Shown in pieces: positions 16,386-25,750 of a stretch of DNA of 64,000 nt; the stretch's first letter is position 1; each line of letters starts with the position of its first letter. Below the pieces are notes generated by a model. That model was not told where the DNA came from. It ran no database searches and saw only the letters and a program-made list of their open reading frames with translations. The stretch is from assembly GCA_963829575.1 (NCBI GenBank), contig CAWHJF010000012.1, positions 1 through 64,000 on the forward strand, read 5' to 3'. This DNA is from KACC-23026 sp963829575 (GTDB taxonomy: Bacteria > Bacillota > Bacilli > Bacillales > Sporolactobacillaceae). The position numbers were made by a program, and so were the translations under genes.

Positions 16386-16391
16386 GTCTAC

Positions 16392-16961
16392 CTACCTCCA
16401 CTTATTTTTAAGCTTTGCGATCACTTGTTTAAGATTTAAGAGTAATTGGCCGCTTTTAGTAATCCAAGACTTTGGAATCAAAAGACGAAAAAGCCATCTG
16501 AAAGGTGTGACAATCACAGTCCCAACAAATAACAAGATTGCCAATAGTAGTCTACTTACCATCTTAACCAATGACAACAAAAGCTTCAATAGGGTAAGCA
16601 AAGGTTGTACAAAAAAACTTTTGATAAAATGCCGCAAAAACCGAGCCGCTCCGACGCAAAAACGGATGCACGCATTAAGAATCTTGTAATAGGTTGTCTC
16701 AAAGAGTCCTTTGTAGGCGGCAAAGCCAATCGCAAGTGCGATAAATAAATAGAATCTTAGAATGCCATCATTGACAAGCAGTAGAACATAAAAAATGATC
16801 AGACCTTGGACACACCAAAAAAGTAGATCTGTTAGAAAAAGGAGCCACCGCCATACCTTCTTTGATGGGAGAAACCTTTTATAGGTTGTAAGGCTGGCAC
16901 CGAGAAAAATCCCCATGCCGGCCATTGCAATCATCGAGTAGAACTGTTCGGATAGTGTCAT
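16392..16961 (-). CDS. yabQ: Spore cortex protein YabQ
   Basis: 189 residues with about four or five membrane helices (around 5-22, 35-58, 65-88, 120-150). The C-terminal end is basic (LLNLKQVIAKLKNKWR). In B. subtilis YabQ localises to the forespore membrane and is needed for cortex synthesis. The ATG at 16961 overlaps the yabP stop by 4 nt. Homology is judged from position, size and membrane pattern. Confidence 0.85.
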   Translation of the reverse strand: MTLSEQFYSMIAMAGMGIFLGASLTTYKRFLPSKKVWRWLLFLTDLLFWCVQGLIIFYVLLLVNDGILRFYLFIALAIGFAAYKGLFETTYYKILNACIRFCVGAARFLRHFIKSFFVQPLLTLLKLLLSLVKMVSRLLLAILLFVGTVIVTPFRWLFRLLIPKSWITKSGQLLLNLKQVIAKLKNKWR

Positions 16962-17266
16962 TTAAACAATTTACTGAAGAACCCTTTAGAATGGTCACCA
17001 GAGTGGTCTTCTATGTAACTCATATCAAAGATGTGGCCCTCAATGATGACAACGCCTTGTTCCACATTTAAGTTCTGCATTTTGAGATGACTACCCTTAA
17101 TCGCTAAAAATCCCATCACCGTTTCGAGCAAAAACTCCTCATGGTCAAAGCTCTCAACGTGCTTGACCCCTGTGATTTCAACCTTTTTTCGACCTTTCAT
17201 GATAATGTCGTGGTTCGGTTCATTTCGCGTTTTATTCAAGGATCCATTTGGATAGATATTGTCCAT
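16958..17266 (-). CDS. yabP: Sporulation protein YabP
   Basis: 102-residue YabP/YqfC-family protein with the core KKVEITGVKHVESFDHEEFLL followed by GFLAIKG and a VVIIEGHIFDM stretch. The ATG at 17266 has a GGAGGG site at spacing about 6. Longer upstream reading is excluded by a terminator there. In B. subtilis yabP and yabQ are transcribed under sigma-E in the mother cell. Here they form a coupled pair after the rqcP terminator. I found no convincing sigma-E promoter. Confidence 0.88.
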   Translation of the reverse strand: MDNIYPNGSLNKTRNEPNHDIIMKGRKKVEITGVKHVESFDHEEFLLETVMGFLAIKGSHLKMQNLNVEQGVVIIEGHIFDMSYIEDHSGDHSKGFFSKLFK

Positions 17267-17405
17267 GGTCGTCCCTCCTCTTCGTCTAATGTTTATGAGA
17301 AAGGCTGTCCCTTTAGAACTTTTTCTTATCCACCCTCTTGGTATGGATTTGCACTCCACGTGATTTCGCCATAATTTACAACCAATTAATAACCACTCCA
17401 CGATA

Positions 17406-17444
17406 GAAAGAAGACTACCCATTAGCTAATAGGTAGTCTTCTTT
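17406..17444 (-). terminator. Terminator between rqcP and yabP
   Basis: Near-perfect palindrome with arms AAGAAGACTACC and GGGTAGTCTTCTT. It separates the housekeeping mazG-hbs-rqcP unit from the sporulation pair yabPQ. Confidence 0.8.
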
Positions 17445-17451
17445 ATGTAGC

Positions 17452-17721
17452 TTAGTGTGATTCGCTTGTATGGGCCTCTTCACTTAAAATCTTGTAGAGT
17501 GAATCTGCCTCTTCTTTTCGAACCGTTTCTTTTAAATTTTCAATTTGGGCGACGATCGTTTTTTGGCCAAACCGAATGGCCAACGTATCTCCAACTTTGA
17601 CAGTGGCTCCCGCCTTCGCAACCATTCCATTAATTTTAATTCGGCCTTGGTCTGCGAGTTCCTTAGCAACCGTTCTCCGTTTAATGAGTCGGGATACTTT
17701 TAGAAACTTGTCGATCCGCAT
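17452..17721 (-). CDS. rqcP: S4-domain ribosome quality-control factor RqcP
   Basis: 89-residue protein built on one S4 RNA-binding domain (MRIDKFLKVSRLIKRRTVAKE...). RqcP (YabO) binds stalled 50S subunits and helps RqcH elongate C-terminal alanine tails. Its start is 2 nt from the hbs stop, indicating cotranscription. Confidence 0.92.
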   Translation of the reverse strand: MRIDKFLKVSRLIKRRTVAKELADQGRIKINGMVAKAGATVKVGDTLAIRFGQKTIVAQIENLKETVRKEEADSLYKILSEEAHTSESH

Positions 17722-17722
17722 G

Positions 17723-17995
17723 TTACTTAACAGCTTCTTTTAGCTTGTTTCCAGCGCGGAAGGCAGGGACCGTGGAAGCTGGAATTTCAATCGTTTCACC
17801 TGTCTGTGGATTACGTCCAGAACGACTAGAACGTTCGCGAGTTTCAAACGTTCCAAACCCAACAAATTGTACCTTATCTTTATTTTGGAGAGCTGTTGTA
17901 ATTTCGTCGAAGAGTCCGTTTACAACTGCCTCTACATCTTTTTTTGTTAGACCAGTGTTTTCTGAAATGTTATCGATGATTTGGTTTTTGTTCAT
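17723..17995 (-). CDS. hbs: HU-family nucleoid protein
   Basis: 90-residue histone-like protein with the family pattern MNKNQIIDNISENTGL, GFGTFETRERSSRSGRNPQTG and the DNA-contacting arm ending in PAFRAGNKLKEAV. It coats DNA non-specifically. B. subtilis keeps its hbs elsewhere. Here the gene sits between mazG and rqcP, an order I recall from clostridia, so this may be the older arrangement. A strong ribosome site (AAGGAGG) precedes the ATG. Confidence 0.94.
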   Translation of the reverse strand: MNKNQIIDNISENTGLTKKDVEAVVNGLFDEITTALQNKDKVQFVGFGTFETRERSSRSGRNPQTGETIEIPASTVPAFRAGNKLKEAVK

Positions 17996-18119
17996 GATTA
18001 TTTCCTCCTTAATTTCAACGCCCTTAGGATTTCCACATTTTATATAAAATAAGTTCTTCTAAAGGCTCTTATTATTGTACCAAAACTTCTTGTCTATTAA
18101 ACCTATTAGACCTATTTTT

Positions 18120-19583
18120 TTATTTTCCTTTCGCTTTCTGCCATAAGGCTTCCATCTCACCCAATGTCAGTGACTCGACCGCCTTTCCCTGAACACTTGC
18201 GCTTTCCTCAATCTTTGAAAACCGGTGCCTAAACTTTTGATTGGTTGAGATCAAGGCCAAGGCCGGGTCAATACCATGCTTTCTAGACAAGTTTACTACA
18301 GAAAAAAGGACATCGCCAATCTCAGACTCTAGCTTCACCATATCTCCGCTTTCTTCTTCAGTCTGGCATTCTTTTAATTCCTCATAGATTTTATTCCATA
18401 CTTCTTTGGTGGACGGCCAATCAAACCCAATTTCCGATGCCTTTTTTTGGAGCTCCAATGCAAAGAGAAGCGGCGGTAGACCCTTCTCCACGTTATCTAA
18501 AATGGAGACCTCTTGGCGTTTCTGCCCTTTATTTTCTTGGGCTTTTATTTGATCCCAATTAACCAGTACGTCTTCGGTTGAGCCAACCATTGTGTCACTA
18601 AAAACATGGGGGTGGCGGCGAACCATTTTGTCTGAGAGAGTCCGAATGATATCATAGATGTTAAAAAAGCCCTCGTCCTCCCCAATTTGGGCATGGAGCA
18701 TGACTTGTAAAAGTACATCTCCCAACTCTTCAACGAGATGCTCATCATCTTGTTCGTCAATGGCTTGAAGTACCTCATAGGTTTCTTCCACCAAATAGCG
18801 TTTAAGTGATTCATGGGTTTGCTCTTGATCCCATGGACAGCCTCCAGGTGCCCTTAGCGCTCGGATAATGCTCTTGAGCCGTGGAAAACTATGGTTTGTG
18901 GCTTGCTCCTCTTTTATAGGAGGCACGTAAAGGCTTGTCCGGTTATCCAAGGTCCACTCATAATCCAATTCTGACAAGGGAACCGTCTTGATCGTTTGAT
19001 CTGGATCACCTGCTGCTTGAACGAGTGTCACCAAATGCTCAGGTGAGTACTGTTCAAGGAGGCTTATTTTAACATCCGAAGCCACTAAACCATCATAGAT
19101 CTGACAGATAATAAGATGCTTATTCAAGAGCAATTCATCTGAATTAATAGCCAGTGCGTCAAGAAATTGAAAGCCTTCAATCGGATCTAGGCGCAGTGCC
19201 GTAAAAAGGGGATCAAGAAAGCTTTGCCCACCTTCTACTTTAATTTCGACGCCTCTTTCTCTCCCTTTTTCAAAAAGTAACTGAACCGTTTTCTCAGCGA
19301 CTAAGGGGTGCCCGGGAACAGCATAAACGACTTCTTTTTGCTCAGCATTGTCTATTAACTGATTGGCTATGTCTTCATACACCTCTTCAAAACGATCATA
19401 TCGTTCGTATACATCATCAAAGGTCTTAAACTCAAGTCCCTCGTCTTTCAAGGTCTGTACGACGGGATGGTCTTCTGTTCTTATAAATAGGTTGGAAGCC
19501 TCTTTTAAAATACGATAAATTCCAAGAGTCAGTTGGTCTAACTCCCCACTTCCTAGTCCTACAATGGTTAATTCACCTGACAT
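18120..19583 (-). CDS. mazG: MazG nucleotide pyrophosphohydrolase with methylase-like domain (YabN)
   Basis: Two-part protein of about 487 residues. The N-terminal domain (1-220) resembles tetrapyrrole methylases (LTIVGLGSGELDQLT, YAVPGHPLVAEKTV). The C-terminal MazG domain has GGCPWDQEQTHESLKRYLVEETYEVLQAI and a second MazG-like repeat (KASEIGFDWPS...). It hydrolyses NTPs, including damaged ones. The ATG at 19583 has AGGAGG at spacing 7. An in-frame GTG two codons earlier is less likely. Confidence 0.94.
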   Translation of the reverse strand: MSGELTIVGLGSGELDQLTLGIYRILKEASNLFIRTEDHPVVQTLKDEGLEFKTFDDVYERYDRFEEVYEDIANQLIDNAEQKEVVYAVPGHPLVAEKTVQLLFEKGRERGVEIKVEGGQSFLDPLFTALRLDPIEGFQFLDALAINSDELLLNKHLIICQIYDGLVASDVKISLLEQYSPEHLVTLVQAAGDPDQTIKTVPLSELDYEWTLDNRTSLYVPPIKEEQATNHSFPRLKSIIRALRAPGGCPWDQEQTHESLKRYLVEETYEVLQAIDEQDDEHLVEELGDVLLQVMLHAQIGEDEGFFNIYDIIRTLSDKMVRRHPHVFSDTMVGSTEDVLVNWDQIKAQENKGQKRQEVSILDNVEKGLPPLLFALELQKKASEIGFDWPSTKEVWNKIYEELKECQTEEESGDMVKLESEIGDVLFSVVNLSRKHGIDPALALISTNQKFRHRFSKIEESASVQGKAVESLTLGEMEALWQKAKGK

Positions 19584-19677
19584 GTTCACGCCTCCTGTTT
19601 GTACCGGATGGACTGTCCGTATTCAGAACGAGCGGACTTCTGTTCCATTATCTCCCGTATGTATGCTCTTCCGCATT

Positions 19678-19756
19678 AAAAACGGGGCAAGCTCCCACTT
19701 TTCATACAGACTGCACATACGGTCTATATAATCTTGCCAGTGAGAGGCTAGCCCCT
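19678..19756 (-). terminator. Large branched terminator-like structure between spoVT and mazG
   Basis: On the minus strand GGGGC pairs with GCCCC and CTCTCAC with GTGGGAG across an internal loop. The intervening 40 nt can form a further AGAC/GTCT stem. The structure ends in GTTTTTAA. At 70-80 nt it is bigger than a normal terminator. The 238-bp gap it lies in is where B. subtilis has yabM. Confidence 0.65.
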
Positions 19757-19821
19757 AAGCTCTTCTAAGTATATCAAAAATTGGAAGGAGGATGTGAGTG
19801 TGGACTTAAAGTTATCGGGTG

Positions 19822-20358
19822 TTAATGCTCCATTTGTCTCGCCAAGAAACCAGCAGCGGTTTCCGCTAACTTTTGTTCAACAGTTCCAACCTCTTGATGG
19901 TCTTTTGAAATGAGAACCACAGCACCGATTGGATCACCACCGGCTATAATAGGCGACACAACAGACGTTCCAAGGTCTTCTCCGACGTTTCCTTCAAGCA
20001 CCTCATTAGATGTTCCTTCAAATTGGGTCGAACGGGATTCCATTGCCTTTTCAATGGCTGACCCAACCGTCTTATCCAAATAATCCTTCTTAGACCCACC
20101 AGAGACGCTTATAATCACATCACGGTCTGCAATGAGAACTAAACATCCTGAGTTCTCAGCAAGAGATTCTGCATATTCTTGGGAGAAATCACCTAACTCG
20201 TTAATGGGTGAGTATTTTTTTAAAATCACTTCACCATCACGATCTACAAAAATTTCAAGGGGATCGCCCTCACGAATGCGTAGGGTTCGTCTAATTTCTT
20301 TTGGTATAACCACACGTCCGAGATCATCAATACGACGTACGATTCCTGTTGCTTTCAT
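19822..20358 (-). CDS. spoVT: Stage V sporulation regulator SpoVT
   Basis: 178-residue DNA-binding regulator of forespore (sigma-G) genes. The N-terminal AbrB-like swapped-hairpin domain (1-53, KATGIVRRIDDLGRVVIPKE) is followed by a GAF-like C-terminal domain (56-178) ending in ETAAGFLARQMEH. I chose the ATG at 20358, with AGTGAGGG 8 nt before it. A longer frame starting MKVRASK also exists. A perfect sigma-G -10 (CATCTTA) lies upstream but lacks a good -35. Confidence 0.95.
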   Translation of the reverse strand: MKATGIVRRIDDLGRVVIPKEIRRTLRIREGDPLEIFVDRDGEVILKKYSPINELGDFSQEYAESLAENSGCLVLIADRDVIISVSGGSKKDYLDKTVGSAIEKAMESRSTQFEGTSNEVLEGNVGEDLGTSVVSPIIAGGDPIGAVVLISKDHQEVGTVEQKLAETAAGFLARQMEH

Positions 20359-20540
20359 CTTAGATGCCCTCACTTTCATGAACTAGTTCTATCCATACTG
20401 GAATGTATGTAAGATGATTCCAAGTATCTATAGATAGTATTGGGAGGACTTTCCGTTTCTATTCATCTTTATTGTCTAAATTGAAAACGGACCAAGATGG
20501 GACGAACCCATTGTATCGGCACGGACGTGTTTTTGGCCAT

Positions 20541-23500
20541 TTAACTGACTTTTTCTCTCTCGTATTGACTTTTGTAAATCTGCTCAAGCAAGGAGGCCAA
20601 CTCGTTTAATTGACCTGTAATCCCACGGCTCGTTGGTTTAAGCGTGACCTTAATCTGGTTCCCCTCAGCCCCTATACCGGCACTTCTCCCGTATTTTGAG
20701 ACTGTTTCGAATAACCGAACACGCTCAATCTGTTGGGAGCCTTGCTCACTAAATAAAAGTTCAAAGCGATTTCCGCTCTGATTAATCGTTGCGACACCTA
20801 ATCGCGTGCCCATCCCTTTTAACTTTCCAATTGTTAAAAGATCTCGGACTTCGGTTGGGTAGTCACCAAATCGGTCCACAATTTCTTCTTCTAATTCATC
20901 CACTTCTTCTAAGCTTGAGATGGAACGGAATTTTTTATAAAGATCAATTTTTTGCAGCGCATCGGAAACGAATGCATCTGGAATATAAGCATCCACTTCA
21001 ATATTAATGGATACTTCAACAGGCTCTTCTTTTTTAAGATCGCCTTTTCTCTCTTCAATGGCGTCTTTCAGCATCTTGGAATACAGGTCAAACCCAACCG
21101 AATCAATGAAGCCATGTTGTTGAGCACCGAGCAGATTCCCTGCGCCACGAATCGATAAATCCCGCATGGCAATTTTAAAACCGCTCCCAAGTTCTGTAAA
21201 CTCTTTGATCGCTTGAAGACGCTTTTCAGCAACCTCATTCATCACTTTATCCTTTTGGTAGGTAAAATACGCGTACGCTACGCGGTTGGACCGGCCAACC
21301 CGTCCCCTTAATTGGTACAGTTGTGAAAGACCCATACGATCCGCATCATAGACAATCAAGGTGTTCACATTAGGGATATCCACACCTGTTTCAATAATGG
21401 TGGTGCTGACCAATACATCTGACTGCCCTTCTAGGAAGTCAAGCATAGCCGCCTCAAGCTCCGTCTCCTTCATTTGACCGTGTGCAAACGCAACACGGGC
21501 TTCCGGCACCAAAGCAGAAATCGTTTCAGCCATGCGCTGAATCGATTCCACACGATTATATAAAAAGTAAATCTGCCCGCCTCGAGCCAATTCTCGTTCA
21601 ATAGCTTCCCGAATTAAACCTCCGTTGTACTCGGTCACATAAGTCTGAACCGGAAAACGGTTTTCTGGCGGTGTTTCAATTACGGATAAATCCCGAACAC
21701 CAAGCATGGACATGTGCAAAGTACGAGGAATTGGCGTTGCAGTCAAGGTGAGCACATCCACATTGGCTTTCATTTGTTTGATTTTCTCTTTGTGGGTTAC
21801 ACCAAAGCGCTGCTCTTCATCCACGATTAAGAGTCCTAAGTTTTTAAATTGAATATCTTTTGAGAGAAGGCGATGGGTTCCGATGATCATATCCACCGTC
21901 CCACGTTTTAAACCTTTTAATGTTTCTTGTTGCTCTTTGCGGCTCCGAAACCGGCTTAGTACACCCACGGTTATCCCAAATTCCTCAAAGCGTTCCTTCG
22001 CGGTTTCATAATGTTGCTGGGCTAAGATCGTCGTCGGAACAAGAAACGCGACTTGTTTTCCTTCAATAATGGATTTAAAAGCCGCTCGTAATGCCACCTC
22101 TGTTTTTCCGTAACCGACATCCCCACAAAGGAGTCGGTCCATTGGACGAGCGCGTTCCATATCCTCTTTAATTTCCTTAATTGCGCGATCCTGATCTTCG
22201 GTTTCCTGGTATGGAAACGCATCTTCAAAGGCCTTTTGCTCTGGTCCGTCGGGTTGAAAGGCGTGCCCAACGCTTGCTTCGCGCTCTGCATAAAGTTTGA
22301 TGAGGTCGTCTGCTATATCTTGAACCGAAGAGCTCGCTTTCTTCTTAACGCGCTTCCATTCACTCCCACCGAGGGCATAGAGCTTTGGCTCTTTCCCTTC
22401 GGACCCCACATACTTTTGCACCAAATCAATTTTCTCAACTGGCACATAAAGCTTGTCATTTCCTTTATACAGAATGTGCAAATAATCCTTATGTGTGCCA
22501 TTTACTTCTAACGTTTCAATGCCAATATAACGACCAATCCCATGATCAATATGGACAACATAGTCGCCCACCTTTAGTTCATTATAATTCTTAAGCCGCT
22601 CCGCATTCGAAACTTTTTTATTTGTACGGTGCTTGGTTCGGGTTGTTTTGTTTGCGAAAATCTCTTTATCCGTAACGACGACCAATTTTTGTTGGGGCAA
22701 TTCAAAGCCCGTTGAGAGCGCTCCAACCACAATTTGTAAAACGCCGGGTTTTGGATAGGTGGCTTCTTCTACATATTCAGCTTCAATGTCGTAATCACTT
22801 AAAACGTTCTCAATTCGTTTCGCTCTGTCTTCGTTTTCAGCTAAAAAGACAACCGCGTGGTGACCCTTTTTCCACCGTACACACTCATTTTTCAGGACTG
22901 GAATTTGACCATGAAAACTTTGCATGGATCGACTGGAGACATTCACAATGTTTTGCGGTTGGATATTTGGATGATGGCGTAAGAATAAGGACATATATAA
23001 AGTAGGTTGGGTGTGGTTCGTCTCGATTTCAGGCCAGGAAAGGGATAATGGAAGATTATGAACCGCTTCACCCTTCTCAATCAGCGCTGTAACCCACTCT
23101 GCTTCTTCTTGATCCAATTGTTCCGCTGTCTCCTGAACCCGGCTAATTTCATCAATAACCACAAGTGCATGAGGATCAATATAGTTTAATAGAGTTGACG
23201 ATGTCTCAAAGAATAAGGACATATATTTGCGAATGCCTTGGAAGACCATGCCCTCTTTCAACTGACTAATCTCATGCTCAATGCCTTCAACTAATGCTTC
23301 TTTTGTTTCTGACTTCCGGACTTTCTTTAAGGTTTGAGCCAGCTTTTGTTCTAATTCAGCAACCCCACGTTCAAACTGCTCTGGATATAAGAGTAATTCC
23401 TTAGCGGGGCCTATTTTAATTTCATTGAGTTTCTCAATGGATCTCTGAGTATCACTGTCAAAGAAACGCAAAGAGTCCACTTCCTCATCAAAAAACTCAA

Positions 23501-24083
23501 TGCGAAGAGGGTGGGCTTCAGTTAAAGGATAAATATCCAATATGCCTCCCCTGATACTGTAATCCCCAGGACTAGACACCATTTCTTCTCTCTCATAGCC
23601 CATAGCTAACAAGTGATGCGTTAATTGCTCAATGTCTTTTGACTCGCCAACTTCAAATGAAAGTTGACTCTCAGCCCATAATGCCTTTGGTGACAATAGC
23701 CGTTTGATTCCGGCAACAGGAACCACCACAATCCCTTTCTTTCCTTGGGCTAAATGGTTTAACACTTCGATTCGGCTAGCCATGAGTTCAGGGCTCGCAA
23801 TAGACATTTCAGCTGCTGTTAAATCATTAACAGGGTATAAAAAAACATCCTCATCTCCATGGACTTCAACTAAATCTTCATAGAGTTTCTGGGCTTGAAA
23901 TAGATTATGGGAAACGAGTACAACGGTTTCTCCTAAAATTTGATATAAGGACTGGATCCAAAAGGCTTTGGCACTTCCGATCAACCCCGACACAAATTGT
24001 TGCTTCATGCCAGCTTGAAAGCCGTCGCTTACAGCTCTTAAATCCATTAAATGATCCGTAAAATAACGCTTTAACCCTTGCAA
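20541..24083 (-). CDS. mfd: Transcription-repair coupling factor Mfd
   Basis: 1180-residue SF2 translocase that removes stalled RNA polymerase and recruits UvrA. The N-terminal UvrB-like region (about 1-350) and the RNA-polymerase-binding domain (about 490-550, GDYVVHIDHGIGRY) are present. The RecG-like motor has Walker A GDVGYGKTE near 657 and DEEQ near 756, and a TRCF C-terminal domain closes the protein. It lies between spoVT and fin as in B. subtilis. Confidence 0.97.
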   Translation of the reverse strand: MQGLKRYFTDHLMDLRAVSDGFQAGMKQQFVSGLIGSAKAFWIQSLYQILGETVVLVSHNLFQAQKLYEDLVEVHGDEDVFLYPVNDLTAAEMSIASPELMASRIEVLNHLAQGKKGIVVVPVAGIKRLLSPKALWAESQLSFEVGESKDIEQLTHHLLAMGYEREEMVSSPGDYSIRGGILDIYPLTEAHPLRIEFFDEEVDSLRFFDSDTQRSIEKLNEIKIGPAKELLLYPEQFERGVAELEQKLAQTLKKVRKSETKEALVEGIEHEISQLKEGMVFQGIRKYMSLFFETSSTLLNYIDPHALVVIDEISRVQETAEQLDQEEAEWVTALIEKGEAVHNLPLSLSWPEIETNHTQPTLYMSLFLRHHPNIQPQNIVNVSSRSMQSFHGQIPVLKNECVRWKKGHHAVVFLAENEDRAKRIENVLSDYDIEAEYVEEATYPKPGVLQIVVGALSTGFELPQQKLVVVTDKEIFANKTTRTKHRTNKKVSNAERLKNYNELKVGDYVVHIDHGIGRYIGIETLEVNGTHKDYLHILYKGNDKLYVPVEKIDLVQKYVGSEGKEPKLYALGGSEWKRVKKKASSSVQDIADDLIKLYAEREASVGHAFQPDGPEQKAFEDAFPYQETEDQDRAIKEIKEDMERARPMDRLLCGDVGYGKTEVALRAAFKSIIEGKQVAFLVPTTILAQQHYETAKERFEEFGITVGVLSRFRSRKEQQETLKGLKRGTVDMIIGTHRLLSKDIQFKNLGLLIVDEEQRFGVTHKEKIKQMKANVDVLTLTATPIPRTLHMSMLGVRDLSVIETPPENRFPVQTYVTEYNGGLIREAIERELARGGQIYFLYNRVESIQRMAETISALVPEARVAFAHGQMKETELEAAMLDFLEGQSDVLVSTTIIETGVDIPNVNTLIVYDADRMGLSQLYQLRGRVGRSNRVAYAYFTYQKDKVMNEVAEKRLQAIKEFTELGSGFKIAMRDLSIRGAGNLLGAQQHGFIDSVGFDLYSKMLKDAIEERKGDLKKEEPVEVSINIEVDAYIPDAFVSDALQKIDLYKKFRSISSLEEVDELEEEIVDRFGDYPTEVRDLLTIGKLKGMGTRLGVATINQSGNRFELLFSEQGSQQIERVRLFETVSKYGRSAGIGAEGNQIKVTLKPTSRGITGQLNELASLLEQIYKSQYEREKVS

Positions 24084-24188
24084 ATCGTTCCCCCCTTTAA
24101 GCGGAAAAATGCCTTGGTCATAACCAAGACGTTTTTTGATATGAGACTAGGGCCCTTGTATTAAGAGGTCCTTAAATCATGCGCGTGC

Positions 24189-24422
24189 TTATTGTATAAT
24201 GTTATCCAACCGATGAAGGTCTGGGTTTTGTTCAAGCGCCTCTTGACAGTTCTCGCAAATCGTTGATACGTTAATCGCTTGGTTGGGTTCATCGTAGCTC
24301 ACAAAGTGTGAGCGTTCTTCATTACTAAGCGTATCAAACCCTAGTTTATCGGTATGAAACACATCGCCTCTAATTCTTCCAACCTCTGTCCCACAATGCC
24401 GGCAATTATAAAACACTTCCAT
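24189..24422 (-). CDS. fin: Anti-sigma-F factor Fin
   Basis: 77-residue zinc-ribbon-like protein with CRHC near residues 7-10 and CENC near 56-59. Fin (YabK) binds sigma-F and helps the forespore switch from sigma-F to sigma-G. The ribosome site sits in a small hairpin (CTAGC/GCTAG). The order pth-fin-mfd is conserved. Confidence 0.9.
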   Translation of the reverse strand: MEVFYNCRHCGTEVGRIRGDVFHTDKLGFDTLSNEERSHFVSYDEPNQAINVSTICENCQEALEQNPDLHRLDNIIQ

Positions 24423-24480
24423 TATGTCCGCCTCCTAGCCTTTTGCTAGAAGTTAGTATGCCAAAATTTCACCTTATTAT

Positions 24481-25041
24481 TCACTCATTAAAAGCATTCA
24501 TGACTTGTAGAAACGGTTGAGAGAGCCACTCTTCACAGGCCTTTCGAGCTTTATCAATTGCGTCGCCCATGACTTTTTGGTCCTCTTCATCAAATCGTTT
24601 TAGAACATAATCGACAACCGGTTGTCTCCCATTTGGTCTGCCAATTCCAATTCGAACTCGTTTAAATTCTTGAGTCCCGGAATGCTGAATAATGGATTTA
24701 ATGCCGTTATGGCCACCTGCACTCCCTTTTTGTCTCAAACGAATTTTTCCGACTGGCAAGTCCATGTCATCATAGACAACTAGAAGGTCTTCTATTGATA
24801 GTTTATAAAAATTCATTAGAGGCTGAATGGCTTCGCCAGATAAATTCATATAAGTAAGAGGCTTTACTAATAGAACAGCTTCACCGTTAATGACGCCTTT
24901 GCCGAATTGCGCATTGAATTTGAGCTGATCCAATGCAATATGATTGGCTTCGGCAAACGCATCAATGACCTCAAAACCTATATTATGACGTGTTTGTGCA
25001 AATTCAGAACCTGGATTTCCGAGCCCCGCGATTAGTTTCAT
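24481..25041 (-). CDS. pth: Peptidyl-tRNA hydrolase
   Basis: 186-residue enzyme (SpoVC in B. subtilis) that frees tRNA from drop-off peptidyl-tRNA. It has the motifs GLGNPG, RHNIGFEVID with the catalytic histidine near residue 20, MNLSGEA, and YDDMDLPVGKIRLR followed by GSAGGHNG. It sits directly downstream of ctc, separated by a small hairpin. Confidence 0.96.
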   Translation of the reverse strand: MKLIAGLGNPGSEFAQTRHNIGFEVIDAFAEANHIALDQLKFNAQFGKGVINGEAVLLVKPLTYMNLSGEAIQPLMNFYKLSIEDLLVVYDDMDLPVGKIRLRQKGSAGGHNGIKSIIQHSGTQEFKRVRIGIGRPNGRQPVVDYVLKRFDEEDQKVMGDAIDKARKACEEWLSQPFLQVMNAFNE

Positions 25042-25067
25042 CCTCTCACCCCCATCTTATAGGAGAC

Positions 25068-25092
25068 AGGCGTAACCCCGCGGGCTACGCCT
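25068..25092 (-). other. Strong hairpin without U-run between ctc and pth
   Basis: AGGCGTAGCCC and GGGTTACGCCT pair perfectly (11 bp, allowing one G-U) around a 3-nt loop. No T-run follows, and the pth ribosome site comes shortly after. This suggests an RNA-processing or partial-attenuation element rather than a classic terminator. Confidence 0.5.
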
Positions 25093-25105
25093 ACCTCTTT
25101 TATTA

Positions 25106-25750
25106 CTATTCTTCTGTTTGGTGTTCAGTTCCTTCATTTTCGGATGATTCATGTTGATTTTCTTGATCTTCGGCAACCGGTTCTTCTGGAATCAGTTGTG
25201 GGTGGTTAATGGTGACTAAGACTTCATCAGGTTGATCGAGGATCTCATAGTCTAAGCTCTGACCCTCTATTAACTGACTTACTTTAAGAGAGTCCCCAAC
25301 TTGGAGTTCCGAGACATCCAACTCGATATAGCTTGGTATTTCCCCTGGCATCGCACGTACCGTAATCTCATTGATGTGAAGTTGCACCACGCCATCGCGC
25401 TTCTCGATTGTCTCTTCACCAACGACATGCAGAGACACAGATACCTCAACCGCCTCATTCATATTAATCTCTTTAAAATCAACATGAATCAAATGGTTTT
25501 TGATCGGATCGATCTGAATATCCTGAGTCATAACTGAGGTTGAAGGTTCGCCATCGAGCATGAGTTCAATGACTTCATTTCGCCCAGCATGATGGAACAT
25601 TTTCATTAAGTCCCCTTCTTCAACAGACACACTACGATTTCCAACAGTCTTACCATACAAAACAGCTGGAACTCGCCCTTCTTTTCTTAACTGTTTTCCA
25701 ACGGACTTCTTTGAGGCATCGCGAACCCTTGCATTTAATTCAACAGCCAT
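25106..25750 (-). CDS. ctc: General stress protein Ctc / ribosomal protein bL25
   Basis: 214-residue long-form bL25 that binds 5S rRNA. The N-terminal bL25 core (1-95) is followed by a TL5-type C-terminal domain (about 100-185) and a very acidic Glu/Gln-rich tail. The ATG at 25750 follows AAAGGAG at good spacing; the longer open frame upstream has no similarity. In B. subtilis the gene is sigma-B controlled. Upstream here is an exact GTTTAA but no GGGTAT, so I do not claim that. Confidence 0.93.
   Translation of the reverse strand: MAVELNARVRDASKKSVGKQLRKEGRVPAVLYGKTVGNRSVSVEEGDLMKMFHHAGRNEVIELMLDGEPSTSVMTQDIQIDPIKNHLIHVDFKEINMNEAVEVSVSLHVVGEETIEKRDGVVQLHINEITVRAMPGEIPSYIELDVSELQVGDSLKVSQLIEGQSLDYEILDQPDEVLVTINHPQLIPEEPVAEDQENQHESSENEGTEHQTEE

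Noticed and set aside
24423..24480. Sigma-F promoter before fin
   Set aside because: GGTGAAATT fits the -10 perfectly, but no GYATA-like -35 lies 14-16 bp upstream. A GCATA nearby would put its -10 on the ribosome site.
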